The notes: generated from the sequence alone by a model not told the origin. A stretch of 64,000 nt of DNA from JAILEN01 sp036723975 (GCA_036723975.1 DAIMGJ010000006.1:1-64000), one strand, 5' to 3'. Counted from the first letter of the stretch, positions 1-8,648 are shown. Made by a program: numbers and translations.

Positions 1-97
1 GTGTCGTAATCTCTCGCTGGAAAAACTAATAAATTATATTTTGGAAGAAAAGCACAAAATATAATTTAAGTTTTTCTCAGTTCGAGATTCAAGCCAC
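1..97. repeat. Long imperfect hairpin (may extend past window start)
   Basis: The left arm (1-42) and right arm (56-97) are imperfect reverse complements. They pair over about 40 bp with a few mismatches and enclose a 13-nt loop. The inner 12 bp next to the loop (AAATTATATTTT against AAAATATAATTT) pair almost perfectly. No gene lies here. The length and mismatches are unlike a simple terminator, so a palindromic interspersed element is the likeliest reading. The left boundary may be outside the window. Confidence 0.6.
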
Positions 98-159
98 TTC
101 AACACATTTATAATAACTGTGCGCTATTTTCTCTATACTTCGCTAACTAAGCAGACGGT

Positions 160-410
160 ATGCGAAATTAAAATTGCCCTGCAGTTAAATAATAACAGGT
201 TGAAGCTCCTTGAGATAAGAGCCAATGAAATAGAAATCTGTTTTGCAAAATATTTGCACGAGGCGCCACGGAAGGCGCCGAGAGTGTCGCAATGAAACGG
301 AATGAATTAAGACACGGTGCAAATATTTCAAAACAGATTTCGTAATTTCATTCGGCGAATATCTACGGAGCAAAACCTTTGTTATTTAACTGCAGGGCAC
401 AATAAATTAT
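160..410. repeat. Large palindromic element with Y-shaped tip
   Basis: An 18-bp perfect inverted repeat (TGCCCTGCAGTTAAATAA at 175-192, complement at 382-399) caps a long imperfect stem. A second well-paired block lies at 222-259 and 315-354. The tip carries two small hairpins: GGCGCC pairing with GGCGCC (262-279) and GTGTC pairing with GACAC (284-315). Weaker complementarity continues outside the perfect repeat. It lies 3' of the phosphate carrier gene, which is on the minus strand and ends at 437. There is no credible gene inside. It resembles a MITE-like or other non-coding mobile palindrome; a large structured 3' RNA is the alternative. Confidence 0.75.
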
Positions 411-436
411 ACTTACGCTTAGCAACAGCATAATCA

Positions 437-2059
437 TTAACGATGATGTAATGCGGTTGCGACGTTGATTGCGTGATCGGAACAACGTTCCAAGTCGGTG
501 GACATATCTGTAAATACGACGCCGGCTGCCGGATCGCATTTTCCTTTCATAAGTCTTGTGACATGGTTTTCAATCATCTCAGACTGAATCTGGTCAACCA
601 GTTCTTCCTGAGCTTCACAGGCCGGAAGAAGAGCAAAGTTTTCTGTAGTAAAGATTTCAATGGACATATCGATAGTTTTTAATGTGGCATCGGTAATGGC
701 TTTGATTTCTTTTCTTGCAGGCTTTGACATATTGTCTTTTGCACGTCCGATTTTCTGACGGTATTCAATAATATTTTCCGCGTGATCGGAAATTCTTTCG
801 AAATTTGAAGCAATAATTGTAAGCTGGGTAGCTCTGAATGCATCGGCTTCGGAAATGTCTAAGGTACGAAGCTGAATCAAACGATCTGTAATCTCATGTG
901 TCAGGTAATCTACGATAGCTTCGGAGGTTTCGACTTTTTCGATTAAATCATCTTCCTTTGCAAAGAAGCATTCTACGGAATCTTCCAAATTGTCTCTTGC
1001 GATTTTTCCGAGTCGCTCAATTTCTTTTACAGCCTGAGCAATAAGTACGGATGGTAAGGTGTTTTGCGCATCCACCATGTAAAGAAGATGCATTTCTTTT
1101 CTGGAACGATTCTCTTCCGGTAGAATAGGAATAATCTTTTCGGATAGGGCAACGATTTTGTCTGAGAATGGAAGCATTACAACTACGGAAAACATAGCGA
1201 ATAAGGTATGGGTGTTCGCTATCTGGCGTCCGATGTTGTTCGGCGAGAGAGAACATATGCCATCCAAAATCTGTGGGAACAGAGTGATCAAACAGGTGAT
1301 AATTGCTGCACGCAGTAGGTTAAAGATTAGGTTTAAAACTGCAGTACGTTTACCGTTACGGTTGGCGGTAAGTCCGGCTAAAATGTTTGGCGTAACGGAA
1401 CCGATTGCTGCACCGATTACAAGGTACACAGCTGTTTTGTATTCCAGAATTCCCTGCATGGCAAATGCCTGAAAAATAACAACAGATGATGAAGAAGACT
1501 GTAATAATGCGGTAAATGCTACACCAAAGAGAATGGCGATTGCCGGATTCTTTAAGTTGTCTAAAAATGAAATAAAGGTCGGCTCCTGGCTAAGGGGCTT
1601 GATGGCTGCCTTGATTAAGCCAATACCTACAAACAACATACCAAATCCCATGATGATGGAACCGATGTGCTTTGTGCTTGCTTTTTTGATGAATAAAAAC
1701 ATGATGGTTCCGGTGAATAATAAAACCGGAGCAAATGCTGTTAAATCAAAAGCTGTAATTTGTGCGGTGATAGTGGTACCGATGTTGGCACCCATGATAA
1801 CCGCAATGGCTTCGGTAAGCTGCATCAGTCCTGAGTTAACAAAACCGATGACCATCATATCCGTTGCGGATGAAGACTGAATTAAAACGGTAACGGCGAT
1901 ACCAAGAAATACCGCCATGATTTTGTTAGATGTAACTTTTTCAAGTAAAACACGTAATTTATCGCCGGCAGCATTTTGAAGACCGGATGACATGATGGTC
2001 ATACCGTATAGGAACAGGCCGACACCGCCTAAAAGTGAGAAAAATTGAGTAAACGTCAT
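437..2059 (-). CDS. Na+/phosphate cotransporter family protein (NptA-like) with PhoU-like domain
   Basis: Predicted membrane carrier of the Na/Pi-cotransporter family, probably importing or exporting inorganic phosphate with Na+. The N-terminal ~310 residues are hydrophobic and carry the two inverted family repeats, each with a QSSS signature (QSSSATD near residue 60, LLQSSSSS near residue 185), plus GANIGTT and GAAIGS turns. The C-terminal ~200 residues form a charged, helical PhoU-like region, as in many bacterial members. The ATG at 2059 is chosen because GGAGG precedes it by about 8 nt; an upstream TTG in frame (2077) overlaps that site. It is a single-gene unit divergent from the EAL protein, and the large palindrome lies just 3' of it. 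Confidence 0.88.
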   Translation of the reverse strand: MTFTQFFSLLGGVGLFLYGMTIMSSGLQNAAGDKLRVLLEKVTSNKIMAVFLGIAVTVLIQSSSATDMMVIGFVNSGLMQLTEAIAVIMGANIGTTITAQITAFDLTAFAPVLLFTGTIMFLFIKKASTKHIGSIIMGFGMLFVGIGLIKAAIKPLSQEPTFISFLDNLKNPAIAILFGVAFTALLQSSSSSVVIFQAFAMQGILEYKTAVYLVIGAAIGSVTPNILAGLTANRNGKRTAVLNLIFNLLRAAIITCLITLFPQILDGICSLSPNNIGRQIANTHTLFAMFSVVVMLPFSDKIVALSEKIIPILPEENRSRKEMHLLYMVDAQNTLPSVLIAQAVKEIERLGKIARDNLEDSVECFFAKEDDLIEKVETSEAIVDYLTHEITDRLIQLRTLDISEADAFRATQLTIIASNFERISDHAENIIEYRQKIGRAKDNMSKPARKEIKAITDATLKTIDMSIEIFTTENFALLPACEAQEELVDQIQSEMIENHVTRLMKGKCDPAAGVVFTDMSTDLERCSDHAINVATALHHR

Positions 2060-2133
2060 AAGAATTAACCTCCACAATTCTTTCCTTATTATTTATTCCC
2101 TATATAGTCCGTATTAAGATTAACGAATATACA

Positions 2134-2163
2134 TTGATTTGTAAAGAAAAAACTTGGTATAAT
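2134..2163 (+). promoter_or_regulatory. Sigma-A promoter of the GGDEF-EAL gene
   Basis: TTGATT at 2134-2139 and a perfect TATAAT at 2158-2163 are separated by 18 bp, about 25 nt ahead of the chosen ATG. Confidence 0.6.
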
Positions 2164-2188
2164 AGACATAAGTATGGAGGAGAGGACT

Positions 2189-3856
2189 ATGGAAATTATT
2201 GGAAACGAGTTTAAATTAGAAGAGCTTATACCAATGTTTGATGCGCCGAATATGTCTGAGCAAAGACTGTGGGATGAGATTGAAAAGTATTTAAACAAAG
2301 CGGACATTGCTTTGCGTCTTCATATCGGATTGATAGAAGTGGATATCAATATATCTGAAAACATTTTTGACTTAATGGGACGTGATGCCATTTATTCTGC
2401 ACGCTTCGGTCCCGAATCACCCAACAAGATTACATTAGAATATCCTGTGGTAAACAGCGGTCGTGGAACAGCTTATGTATACCCTTTGGAGGGACATACG
2501 TTTACGGAGAGCGAAAAGGGAGATATTTCTTCCCTTGGAATGGTAATATATCAGCTTATGAGCCGTTCTCGTTTAAAGAAGTATTTGGAACAGTCCAAAT
2601 ATACGGATATGTTAACGGGACTTAACAATACTCCCGGAATTACCATGCAAGGGAAAAAACTGGAAGCTCTTTCTGAATTGGAACGTTATGCCGTATTGTT
2701 TATGAATGTTCGCAATATGGGGTTTGTTAATAAAGTATACGGAAATGTCATCGGAGATTACGTGTTGACCCAGTATGGCAAATATTTATATGCACTAAGC
2801 CTTCGGGATCAGGGATACGTAGCTCGCCTTGGCGGTGACAATTTCCTGTGCATAGTGAAACGTTCTGCTTTATTGGAGTTCTTGGATGATATTTCCTGCG
2901 TGGATATTCCGGTGGAAACCATGGATCGAAAAGATACTGTTTCCGTAAAAACCTACACCGGAGTATATGTATGTCAGGTAGGAGATGACTGGGGACGCGT
3001 GATGCAGGGAGCGTCATCTTCCTGTTCCTTTGCCAAAAGGATTGTTTCCAAAGAACCGGTGTTCTTTGATGAAAAAATGAACGAGCAGTCCATGCAGATG
3101 CGAAAGATGATGAAAGATTTCCCTCAGGCGATGATGAACGGTGAGTTTTTGGTTTATTATCAGCCCAAGGTGGACATTTATACCGGAAAGATAATAGGAG
3201 CAGAGGCTCTTTGCCGTTGGAATAAAAAAGGCCGTTTGATTGCTTCGGAGGAATTTGTTCCGGCTATTGAACAAAGCGGAATGATGCTGGATTTGGATAT
3301 GTTTGTATTGGATCGTGTTTGTGAAGCTTATACGGATTGGCAAAAAAGGGGACATAGTTTCAATTCGATTTCCGTGAATCTTTCAAAAAATGCGATTTAT
3401 AACAAGAATGCGATACATCGCATTAGAGATGTGTTGGATCATCATCAAATTCCGCCAAACTGTCTGACTATCGAGATTACCGAGGATTTGGAAACCAGTG
3501 AAATGTCCTCGGCTTTACAGTTTTTGGAGAAGATTAAACTGTTGGGGTGCAAGGTTTCTTTAGATGATTTTGGAACCGGACATTCTTCTTTGGAAGTATT
3601 AAAGAAGTTTGATTTCGATGAAGTGAAGCTGGATTGCTCTTATGTTGAGAATATGGCAGATTATTCAAGAAAAGAACGCGTGGTATTTGATGCTTTGATT
3701 CGACTGATTAAAGAGTTACAGATTCCCTTGGTTGCGGAATGTGTGGAGAACGAGGACCAATTAAACTATTTGCGGGGAATCGGATCCACCATAATGGTTC
3801 AGGGTAATTATTATTATGAACCAATGTCAAAGGAAGCTTTTGAAGCTTTGCTGTAG
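2189..3856 (+). CDS. Degenerate GGDEF / EAL domain protein (probable c-di-GMP phosphodiesterase)
   Basis: A 555-residue protein. Residues 1-125 are not recognised. A GGDEF-like domain (about 135-285) has GGDNF (215-219) in place of GGDEF, so cyclase activity is doubtful. The C-terminal EAL domain (about 310-550) keeps the metal and catalytic signatures EALCRW, VNLS, EITED, DDFGTGHSS, VKLD and AECVE, plus a QG near the end, so it should hydrolyse cyclic di-GMP. No membrane segments are evident, so it is probably cytosolic. The start at 2189 has GGAGGAG close upstream; the ATG at 2174 overlaps that site. It is transcribed alone, and the flagellar genes at the window's end offer a plausible but indirect target. 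Confidence 0.87.
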   Translation: MEIIGNEFKLEELIPMFDAPNMSEQRLWDEIEKYLNKADIALRLHIGLIEVDINISENIFDLMGRDAIYSARFGPESPNKITLEYPVVNSGRGTAYVYPLEGHTFTESEKGDISSLGMVIYQLMSRSRLKKYLEQSKYTDMLTGLNNTPGITMQGKKLEALSELERYAVLFMNVRNMGFVNKVYGNVIGDYVLTQYGKYLYALSLRDQGYVARLGGDNFLCIVKRSALLEFLDDISCVDIPVETMDRKDTVSVKTYTGVYVCQVGDDWGRVMQGASSSCSFAKRIVSKEPVFFDEKMNEQSMQMRKMMKDFPQAMMNGEFLVYYQPKVDIYTGKIIGAEALCRWNKKGRLIASEEFVPAIEQSGMMLDLDMFVLDRVCEAYTDWQKRGHSFNSISVNLSKNAIYNKNAIHRIRDVLDHHQIPPNCLTIEITEDLETSEMSSALQFLEKIKLLGCKVSLDDFGTGHSSLEVLKKFDFDEVKLDCSYVENMADYSRKERVVFDALIRLIKELQIPLVAECVENEDQLNYLRGIGSTIMVQGNYYYEPMSKEAFEALL

Positions 3857-3861
3857 ATTTC

Positions 3862-3890
3862 TTGACATTTCTTGAATAGTTGCATACAAT
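3862..3890 (+). promoter_or_regulatory. ohrR-recJ promoter
   Basis: A perfect TTGACA (3862-3867), 17-bp spacer and TACAAT (3885-3890). It starts just after the EAL gene stop codon and sits about 43 nt ahead of ohrR. Confidence 0.75.
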
Positions 3891-3900
3891 TAAATAGCAA
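3880..3900. promoter_or_regulatory. Candidate OhrR operator overlapping the -10
   Basis: The segment contains TACAATTAAAT, matching the first 11 bases of the Bacillus ohrA operator as I know it (TACAATTAAATTGTA). It is also flanked by TTGC and GCAA half-sites around a central AATT. It covers the -10 box, the usual position for repression. Inference, not tested. Confidence 0.5.
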
Positions 3901-3932
3901 ATGTCACGGGAGATATTGCAAGGAGGCTTACT

Positions 3933-4385
3933 ATGGCAAGTACAAAGGATGCGTTTTCCTGCTTAAAACTTGAAAATCAATTATGTTTTCCACTATATGC
4001 ATGTGCCAAAGAAGTGATTCGTAATTACAAACCTTTTTTGGACGAACTGGATTTAACCTATACCCAGTACATTACCATGATGGTTCTTTGGGATAAAAAA
4101 GAAATGAATGTGAAAGAAATCGGCAAATGCCTTTATCTTGATTCCGGCACTTTGACACCTCTTTTAAAGAAGTTGGAGTCTAAGGGTTACATTGAACGTC
4201 ATCGTTCCAAGGAAGACGAACGCAATCTGTTGATTCGTATCACGAAAGAAGGAGAAGAATTAAAGATTGCGGCACAGTCAGTACCGGAGCGTATGGGTAA
4301 GTGCATCGACTTAAGTGAATCGGAAGCGAAAGAGCTTTACACATTGTTATATAAAGTGCTTACAAAATTTCATGAGGAAGACTAA
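3933..4385 (+). CDS. ohrR: Organic-peroxide-sensing MarR-family repressor OhrR
   Basis: A MarR-type winged-helix repressor of 150 residues. The N-terminal block KLENQLCF matches Bacillus OhrR, placing the peroxide-reactive cysteine at Cys18. The partner tyrosines fall at Tyr32 and Tyr43. The recognition helix region LYLDSGTLTPLLKKLE and the wing RHRSKEDERN are canonical. Oxidation of Cys18 by organic hydroperoxides should release DNA. Two extra cysteines (10, 24) are present. AAGGAGG precedes the ATG. No ohr peroxidase gene is adjacent; instead recJ follows after 3 bp, so OhrR probably controls its own operon and remote targets. Confidence 0.9.
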   Translation: MASTKDAFSCLKLENQLCFPLYACAKEVIRNYKPFLDELDLTYTQYITMMVLWDKKEMNVKEIGKCLYLDSGTLTPLLKKLESKGYIERHRSKEDERNLLIRITKEGEELKIAAQSVPERMGKCIDLSESEAKELYTLLYKVLTKFHEED

Positions 4386-4388
4386 TCT

Positions 4389-6143
4389 ATGAAGACTTGG
4401 TTGGAAATTCGAAAGGGAGGAGATTTTATTTCCCTTGGAGAAAAGTTCCATATTGACCCGGTAATAGCGAGATTACTCATCAACAGAGGGATAAAGGAAG
4501 CAGATTTTGCTTCCTTTTTAAGTTGTAAAGAAGAATATATGCACCATCCTTCTTTGATGTTGGATTTGGATAAAGCCGTATCTATTATTCTAATAGCGGT
4601 CTCCGATAAGAAAAAAATTCGCATTATCGGAGACTACGATATCGACGGCATCAATGCAACCTATATTTTATATAGTGCTTTTTTGCGTATAGGTGCTGAC
4701 GTAAGTTATGCCATTCCGAGAAGAATTGAAGACGGCTATGGTATTAACCCCGAAATGGTTGAGACCGCATATGATGACGGAGTAGAGGTGATAGTAACCT
4801 GCGATAATGGGATTGCAGCGTTTCCGGCAGTGGAAAAGGCCAAGGAACTGGGAATGACGATTGTGGTTACGGATCATCACCAGATTCCTTACGAAGAGGT
4901 AGATGGTGAAAAGAGAGAATGTTTGGTGCCGGCCGATGCAGTAGTGGATCCTCATCGAAAAGAAGATACGTATCCATATCCTGAAATTTGCGGAGGTATG
5001 GTGGCGTGGAAATTGATGCGGTTGTTGTATGAAAAGGCAGGCATCCCTGTGGAGGAAGCGGATGATTATATGGAAAATGCCGCTTTTGCGACTGTTGGGG
5101 ATATTATGCCACTATTAGATGAAAACAGAATCGTGGTAAAACGGGGCCTTAATCGAATGGGTCATACCAAAAATGTTGGGCTTCGCGCTTTAATTGCCCA
5201 AAGTGGATTGGAAAACATACCTTTAAATGCATATCATTTAGGCTTTGTCTTGGGACCTTGTTTTAATGCATCCGGAAGATTGGAAACGGCGGATTTGGCG
5301 ATGAATCTTCTCCTGGAACAGGACGTAATGAAAGCCACATCCATCGCCGGAGAACTTGTGACTTTAAATACCCAAAGAAAAGCCATGACTTCCAAGGGCG
5401 ATGAAAAAGCAGTGGCAATTGTGGAATCTCAGGAGACTTTGGATAAGGTCTTGGTACTTTATCTTCCTGAACTTCACGAAAGCTTATGCGGACTTGTGGC
5501 AGGACATATTAAAGAAAAGTATTATCGACCTACCTTCGTTTTGACAGATGGTGAAACCTGTGTCAAAGGCTCCGGACGGAGCATTGAAAGCTACTCCATG
5601 TTTGAAAAGATGAATGAGTGCAGGGAGTTGATCTTGAAATTTGGCGGACATCCCATGGCAGCGGGTCTTTCTTTGCAAAAAGAAAACATCGATGCGTTTC
5701 GCAGTTACCTAAACGAACATAGCGGTTTGTCGGAGGAAGATTTGAATGAAAAAATACATATTGATGTAAAACTTCCGCTTTCTTATTTATCTGAAAATCT
5801 TATTTCGCAATTGGATTTGTTGGAACCATTCGGGAACAAAAATGAAAAACCTTCCTTTGCAGATAAGAATGTTTTCGTTAAAAAGATTACATATATTGGA
5901 AAAGAAACAAAATATTTAAAATTCTCCTTTGAAAGTGGGGGCAGACGAATTGATGGTCTATACTTTGGAAATGCCTTTGACTTGGAAGAACAGTTAAAAG
6001 AAAAGTTTGGAAAAGAGGAATTTGAAAAAGCCCTGGCTGCCCAAGATAATAAAATCAGACTATCTGTTTTATACTATCCGCAAATCAATGAATTTCGCGG
6101 AGTTCGAAATATTCAGATTGTCGTAAAGGACTATTTGTTGTAA
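4389..6143 (+). CDS. recJ: Single-stranded-DNA-specific exonuclease RecJ
   Basis: A 5'-3' single-strand DNA exonuclease of the DHH superfamily, acting in RecF-type recombination and mismatch repair. Motifs in order: GDYDIDG (81-87), VTCDNG (about 137-141), TDHH (161-164), VVDPHR, then a DHHA1 region with GSGRS and FGGHPMAAG, and a C-terminal OB-like part. At 584 residues it matches the short RecJ form (E. coli 577) and lacks the extra C-terminal domain of Bacillus RecJ. Its ribosome binding site (GAGGAAG) lies in the last codons of ohrR, 3 bp upstream, so the two are cotranscribed and probably coupled. Confidence 0.92.
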   Translation: MKTWLEIRKGGDFISLGEKFHIDPVIARLLINRGIKEADFASFLSCKEEYMHHPSLMLDLDKAVSIILIAVSDKKKIRIIGDYDIDGINATYILYSAFLRIGADVSYAIPRRIEDGYGINPEMVETAYDDGVEVIVTCDNGIAAFPAVEKAKELGMTIVVTDHHQIPYEEVDGEKRECLVPADAVVDPHRKEDTYPYPEICGGMVAWKLMRLLYEKAGIPVEEADDYMENAAFATVGDIMPLLDENRIVVKRGLNRMGHTKNVGLRALIAQSGLENIPLNAYHLGFVLGPCFNASGRLETADLAMNLLLEQDVMKATSIAGELVTLNTQRKAMTSKGDEKAVAIVESQETLDKVLVLYLPELHESLCGLVAGHIKEKYYRPTFVLTDGETCVKGSGRSIESYSMFEKMNECRELILKFGGHPMAAGLSLQKENIDAFRSYLNEHSGLSEEDLNEKIHIDVKLPLSYLSENLISQLDLLEPFGNKNEKPSFADKNVFVKKITYIGKETKYLKFSFESGGRRIDGLYFGNAFDLEEQLKEKFGKEEFEKALAAQDNKIRLSVLYYPQINEFRGVRNIQIVVKDYLL

Positions 6144-6192
6144 AATGTAGGATGTTCGAGCGTATCGAAAAAATCTCTCGGGAGGAATTTAC

Positions 6193-7134
6193 ATGAAAGA
6201 ATACTACAATTTCTTATCTTCGGATAAGGAACAGACGAAAATCCATGGCGTAAAATGGATGCCGGAAGGAGAACCAAAGGCAGTCATTCAGCTTGTTCAT
6301 GGTATGATTGAATATATTGAACGCTACGATGAATTCGCTGAGTTTTTAAACACAAAGGGATTTGTAGTTTTTGGTCATGATCATATTGCTCACGGCGAAT
6401 CTGTCAAGAGCCACGATGACTGGGGTATTATGCATACCGATACACCATCTGAAACAATGGTGGAAGATATGTTTACCAACTATAAATTAGTAAAGGAGCA
6501 GTATCCGGATTTGCCGTATTTTATTTTGGGACATTCCATGGGATCTTATCTGCTTCGCCATATGCTTATTTTAAAAGCATCTGATTTTACCGGTGTTAAC
6601 GGAGCCATTATTATGGGTACCGGTACCACTCCGGAGAATATGGCAAAACTTGGTATGACGGTTCTTAAAGTGTTAAAAACATTTAAAGGCTGGGACGGAA
6701 AGTCACAGATGGTTGTAAATATGATGTTTGACGAGAATTACAAAAAATTCTCTACCGACGGAAGTAATCCGGAAAACAGCTGGTTATCTACAAATGTGGA
6801 GAGCGTGAAGAAATATTACTCCGATCCGAAGGATACCTTTACCTTCTCCTTAAACGGATATCGATTACTTGTAAATTCTTCTTCTTTTGTAAGTAAGTTG
6901 GAAAATGTTGAGAAGATGAACAAGGATATTCCTGTACTTTTTGTGTCCGGCTCCGATGATCCTGTTGGTGCATTATCCGTTGGAGTTAACACTGCATACG
7001 AGACCTACAAGCAGGCCGGTGTAAAGGATGTATCAATCCATTTATTTGAAGGAATGAGACACGAAATCCTACAGGAAGTAAATCGTAAGGAAGTATTTGA
7101 GTATATCTACTCCTGGGTTTCGGATAGAATGTAA
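6193..7134 (+). CDS. Alpha/beta hydrolase, monoacylglycerol-lipase-like (Hydrolase_4 type)
   Basis: A cytosolic alpha/beta-fold serine hydrolase of 313 residues. The oxyanion HG lies at about 36-37. The nucleophile elbow is GHSMG with Ser115, the acid is probably the Asp in GSDDPVG, and the catalytic His is in MRHEIL near the C terminus. The conserved pattern GHDHIAHGES is typical of lysophospholipase/monoglyceride-lipase homologues. There is no signal peptide. GGGAGG precedes the ATG. The true substrate cannot be read from sequence. It sits 49 bp after recJ without an obvious terminator between them and is followed by a terminator hairpin. Confidence 0.85.
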   Translation: MKEYYNFLSSDKEQTKIHGVKWMPEGEPKAVIQLVHGMIEYIERYDEFAEFLNTKGFVVFGHDHIAHGESVKSHDDWGIMHTDTPSETMVEDMFTNYKLVKEQYPDLPYFILGHSMGSYLLRHMLILKASDFTGVNGAIIMGTGTTPENMAKLGMTVLKVLKTFKGWDGKSQMVVNMMFDENYKKFSTDGSNPENSWLSTNVESVKKYYSDPKDTFTFSLNGYRLLVNSSSFVSKLENVEKMNKDIPVLFVSGSDDPVGALSVGVNTAYETYKQAGVKDVSIHLFEGMRHEILQEVNRKEVFEYIYSWVSDRM

Positions 7135-7140
7135 TTTTTG

Positions 7141-7169
7141 TCCCGGTGGCATGTGCTGCCGGGATTTTT
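7141..7169 (+). terminator. Rho-independent terminator after the hydrolase
   Basis: TCCCGGTGGCA and TGCTGCCGGGA pair around a 2-nt loop with a couple of weak pairs, followed by TTTTT. The pepT start follows 16 nt later, so it may be leaky. Confidence 0.7.
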
Positions 7170-7185
7170 GTAGAAAGGTTTATTT

Positions 7186-8406
7186 ATGGAAATATTGGAA
7201 CGTTTTTTAAAATATGTTAAGATTCATACCACCTCTGACGAGGAAAGCGGCCTGCATCCTTCTGCAAGCCGTGAGTTTGATTTGGCGAAGGTATTGGAGG
7301 CGGAGTTAAAGGACATGGGACTTTCTCAGGTTACTTTAACCGATACCTGCTATGTGTATGGATTCTTGCCTGCCACCGAGGGTATGGAAAACAAAAAGAG
7401 TATGGCTCTTGTTGCCCATATGGATACAGCGCCTGATTATAACGGAGAGAATGTAAACCCTCAGATTATTGAAAACTTTGACGGAAATGATGTTGTTCTG
7501 ACCGGTACCGGTGCAGTACTTAAGGCAAAGGATTTTCCGTCCCTTCCGTCATTAAAGGGACGTACACTTATTACCACAGACGGAACATCGCTTTTGGGCG
7601 CGGACGATAAAGCCGGCGTGACTGAAATTATGACTGCGATAGAACGTATTATTTCCAAGGGTACTCCTCATGGTGATATTTGGGTTTGCTTTACACCGGA
7701 TGAAGAAATCGGAGAGGGATCTTTAAACTTTGATCTTGGCATTTGCAAGGCCGATTTTGGATATACCGTTGATGGAGGCGTAGAAACTGAGATTTCCTAC
7801 GAGAATTTTAACGCCTCCGGAGCTGTTTTTGAAATTCACGGAAAAAACGTTCATCCGGGTGATGCTAAAAATATTATGTTGAATGCCGGTAGAATCGCAT
7901 GTGAAATTGCCATGCGTTTACCTCTTTTATCTGAGACGCCTGCAACGACGGAAGGAAGAGAGGGCTTCTATCATTTGACGGATATGGAAGGAAACGTGGA
8001 GTTTGCAAAACTTTCCTATATATTACGAGATCATGACATTGATATTTTACACAAGAGAGAAGAGAAGCTTCGCCAATTGGAAGAGGAATTTAACCGGATT
8101 TACGGAGAAGGTGTGGTTACTCTTACCATTAAGCGTTCTTATGACAATATGATCTCTGTAATGAAAGACCATATGGATGTGGTGGAACTTGCCAAAGAGG
8201 CAATCAGATCCCAGGGAAAAGAGCCGTATTCCGAAGCTATTCGTGGCGGAACAGACGGAGCGACCCTTTCTTTTTTGGGTATGCCATGTCCAAACCTTGG
8301 AACCGGCGGCTATGGTTTTCATGGACCTTTTGAGCACATTACCCTTGAGGGAATGGAATTCGCCGTAAACACACTGATATATATTATGTCACACCCGTTG
8401 GATTAA
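7186..8406 (+). CDS. pepT: Peptidase T (tripeptide aminopeptidase)
   Basis: An M20-family dizinc aminopeptidase that releases N-terminal residues from tripeptides in the cytosol. At 406 residues it matches PepT. Metal-site motifs are seen in order: VAHMDTAPD, LLGADDKAG, TPDEEIG, YTVDGG and, near the C terminus, FHGPFEHI. The domain-linking block RGGTDGATLSFLG is typical of PepT rather than other M20 enzymes. AGAAAGG lies about 8 nt ahead of the ATG. It follows the hydrolase terminator closely, so it either has read-through or an unseen promoter. It probably recycles peptides for nitrogen. Confidence 0.92.
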   Translation: MEILERFLKYVKIHTTSDEESGLHPSASREFDLAKVLEAELKDMGLSQVTLTDTCYVYGFLPATEGMENKKSMALVAHMDTAPDYNGENVNPQIIENFDGNDVVLTGTGAVLKAKDFPSLPSLKGRTLITTDGTSLLGADDKAGVTEIMTAIERIISKGTPHGDIWVCFTPDEEIGEGSLNFDLGICKADFGYTVDGGVETEISYENFNASGAVFEIHGKNVHPGDAKNIMLNAGRIACEIAMRLPLLSETPATTEGREGFYHLTDMEGNVEFAKLSYILRDHDIDILHKREEKLRQLEEEFNRIYGEGVVTLTIKRSYDNMISVMKDHMDVVELAKEAIRSQGKEPYSEAIRGGTDGATLSFLGMPCPNLGTGGYGFHGPFEHITLEGMEFAVNTLIYIMSHPLD

Positions 8407-8440
8407 AATTAATAAACTTTTCAAATTCTTAAAAAAGTGC

Positions 8441-8469
8441 TTGCTTTTTTATACAGGTTATAGTAATAT
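8441..8469 (+). promoter_or_regulatory. tRNA-Glu promoter
   Basis: TTGCTT (8441-8446), 17 bp, then TAATAT (8464-8469), 32 nt upstream of the mature tRNA 5' end. The A-run/T-run around 8431-8450 could also act as a weak terminator for pepT. Confidence 0.65.
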
Positions 8470-8501
8470 CCTCTTGTTGCTGTTTTAGCCACATAGGATA
8501 T

Positions 8502-8573
8502 GGTTCCTTGGTCAAGCGGTTAAGACGTCGCCCTCTCACGGCGAAAACAGGGGTTCGATTCCCCTAGGAACTG
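8502..8573 (+). tRNA. tRNA-Glu (anticodon CTC)
   Basis: A 72-nt cloverleaf can be folded. The acceptor GGTTCCT pairs with AGGAACT (one G-U). The anticodon stem TCGCC/GGCGA encloses loop CTCTCAC, giving anticodon CTC for GAG. The T arm is GGGG-TTCGATT-CCCC with the invariant TTCGA. CCA is not encoded (TTG follows). It stands alone between pepT and rimP with its own promoter and terminator. Confidence 0.95.
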
Positions 8574-8580
8574 TTGTTTT

Positions 8581-8612
8581 GAAGACTCCCAAGTGTTACT
8601 TGGGAGTCTTCT
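8581..8612 (+). terminator. Terminator of the tRNA-Glu gene
   Basis: A perfect 14-bp stem (GAAGACTCCCAAGT and its complement) with a GTT loop, followed by a short TTATTA tail. Confidence 0.8.
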
Positions 8613-8648
8613 TATTACACATATAAATAAAATGCATAAGGAGGAAAC

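Noticed and set aside
185..373. 62-codon minus-strand open frame
   Set aside because: It lies entirely within the long palindrome, has no ribosome binding site and mirrors the arm repeats, so it is not a gene.
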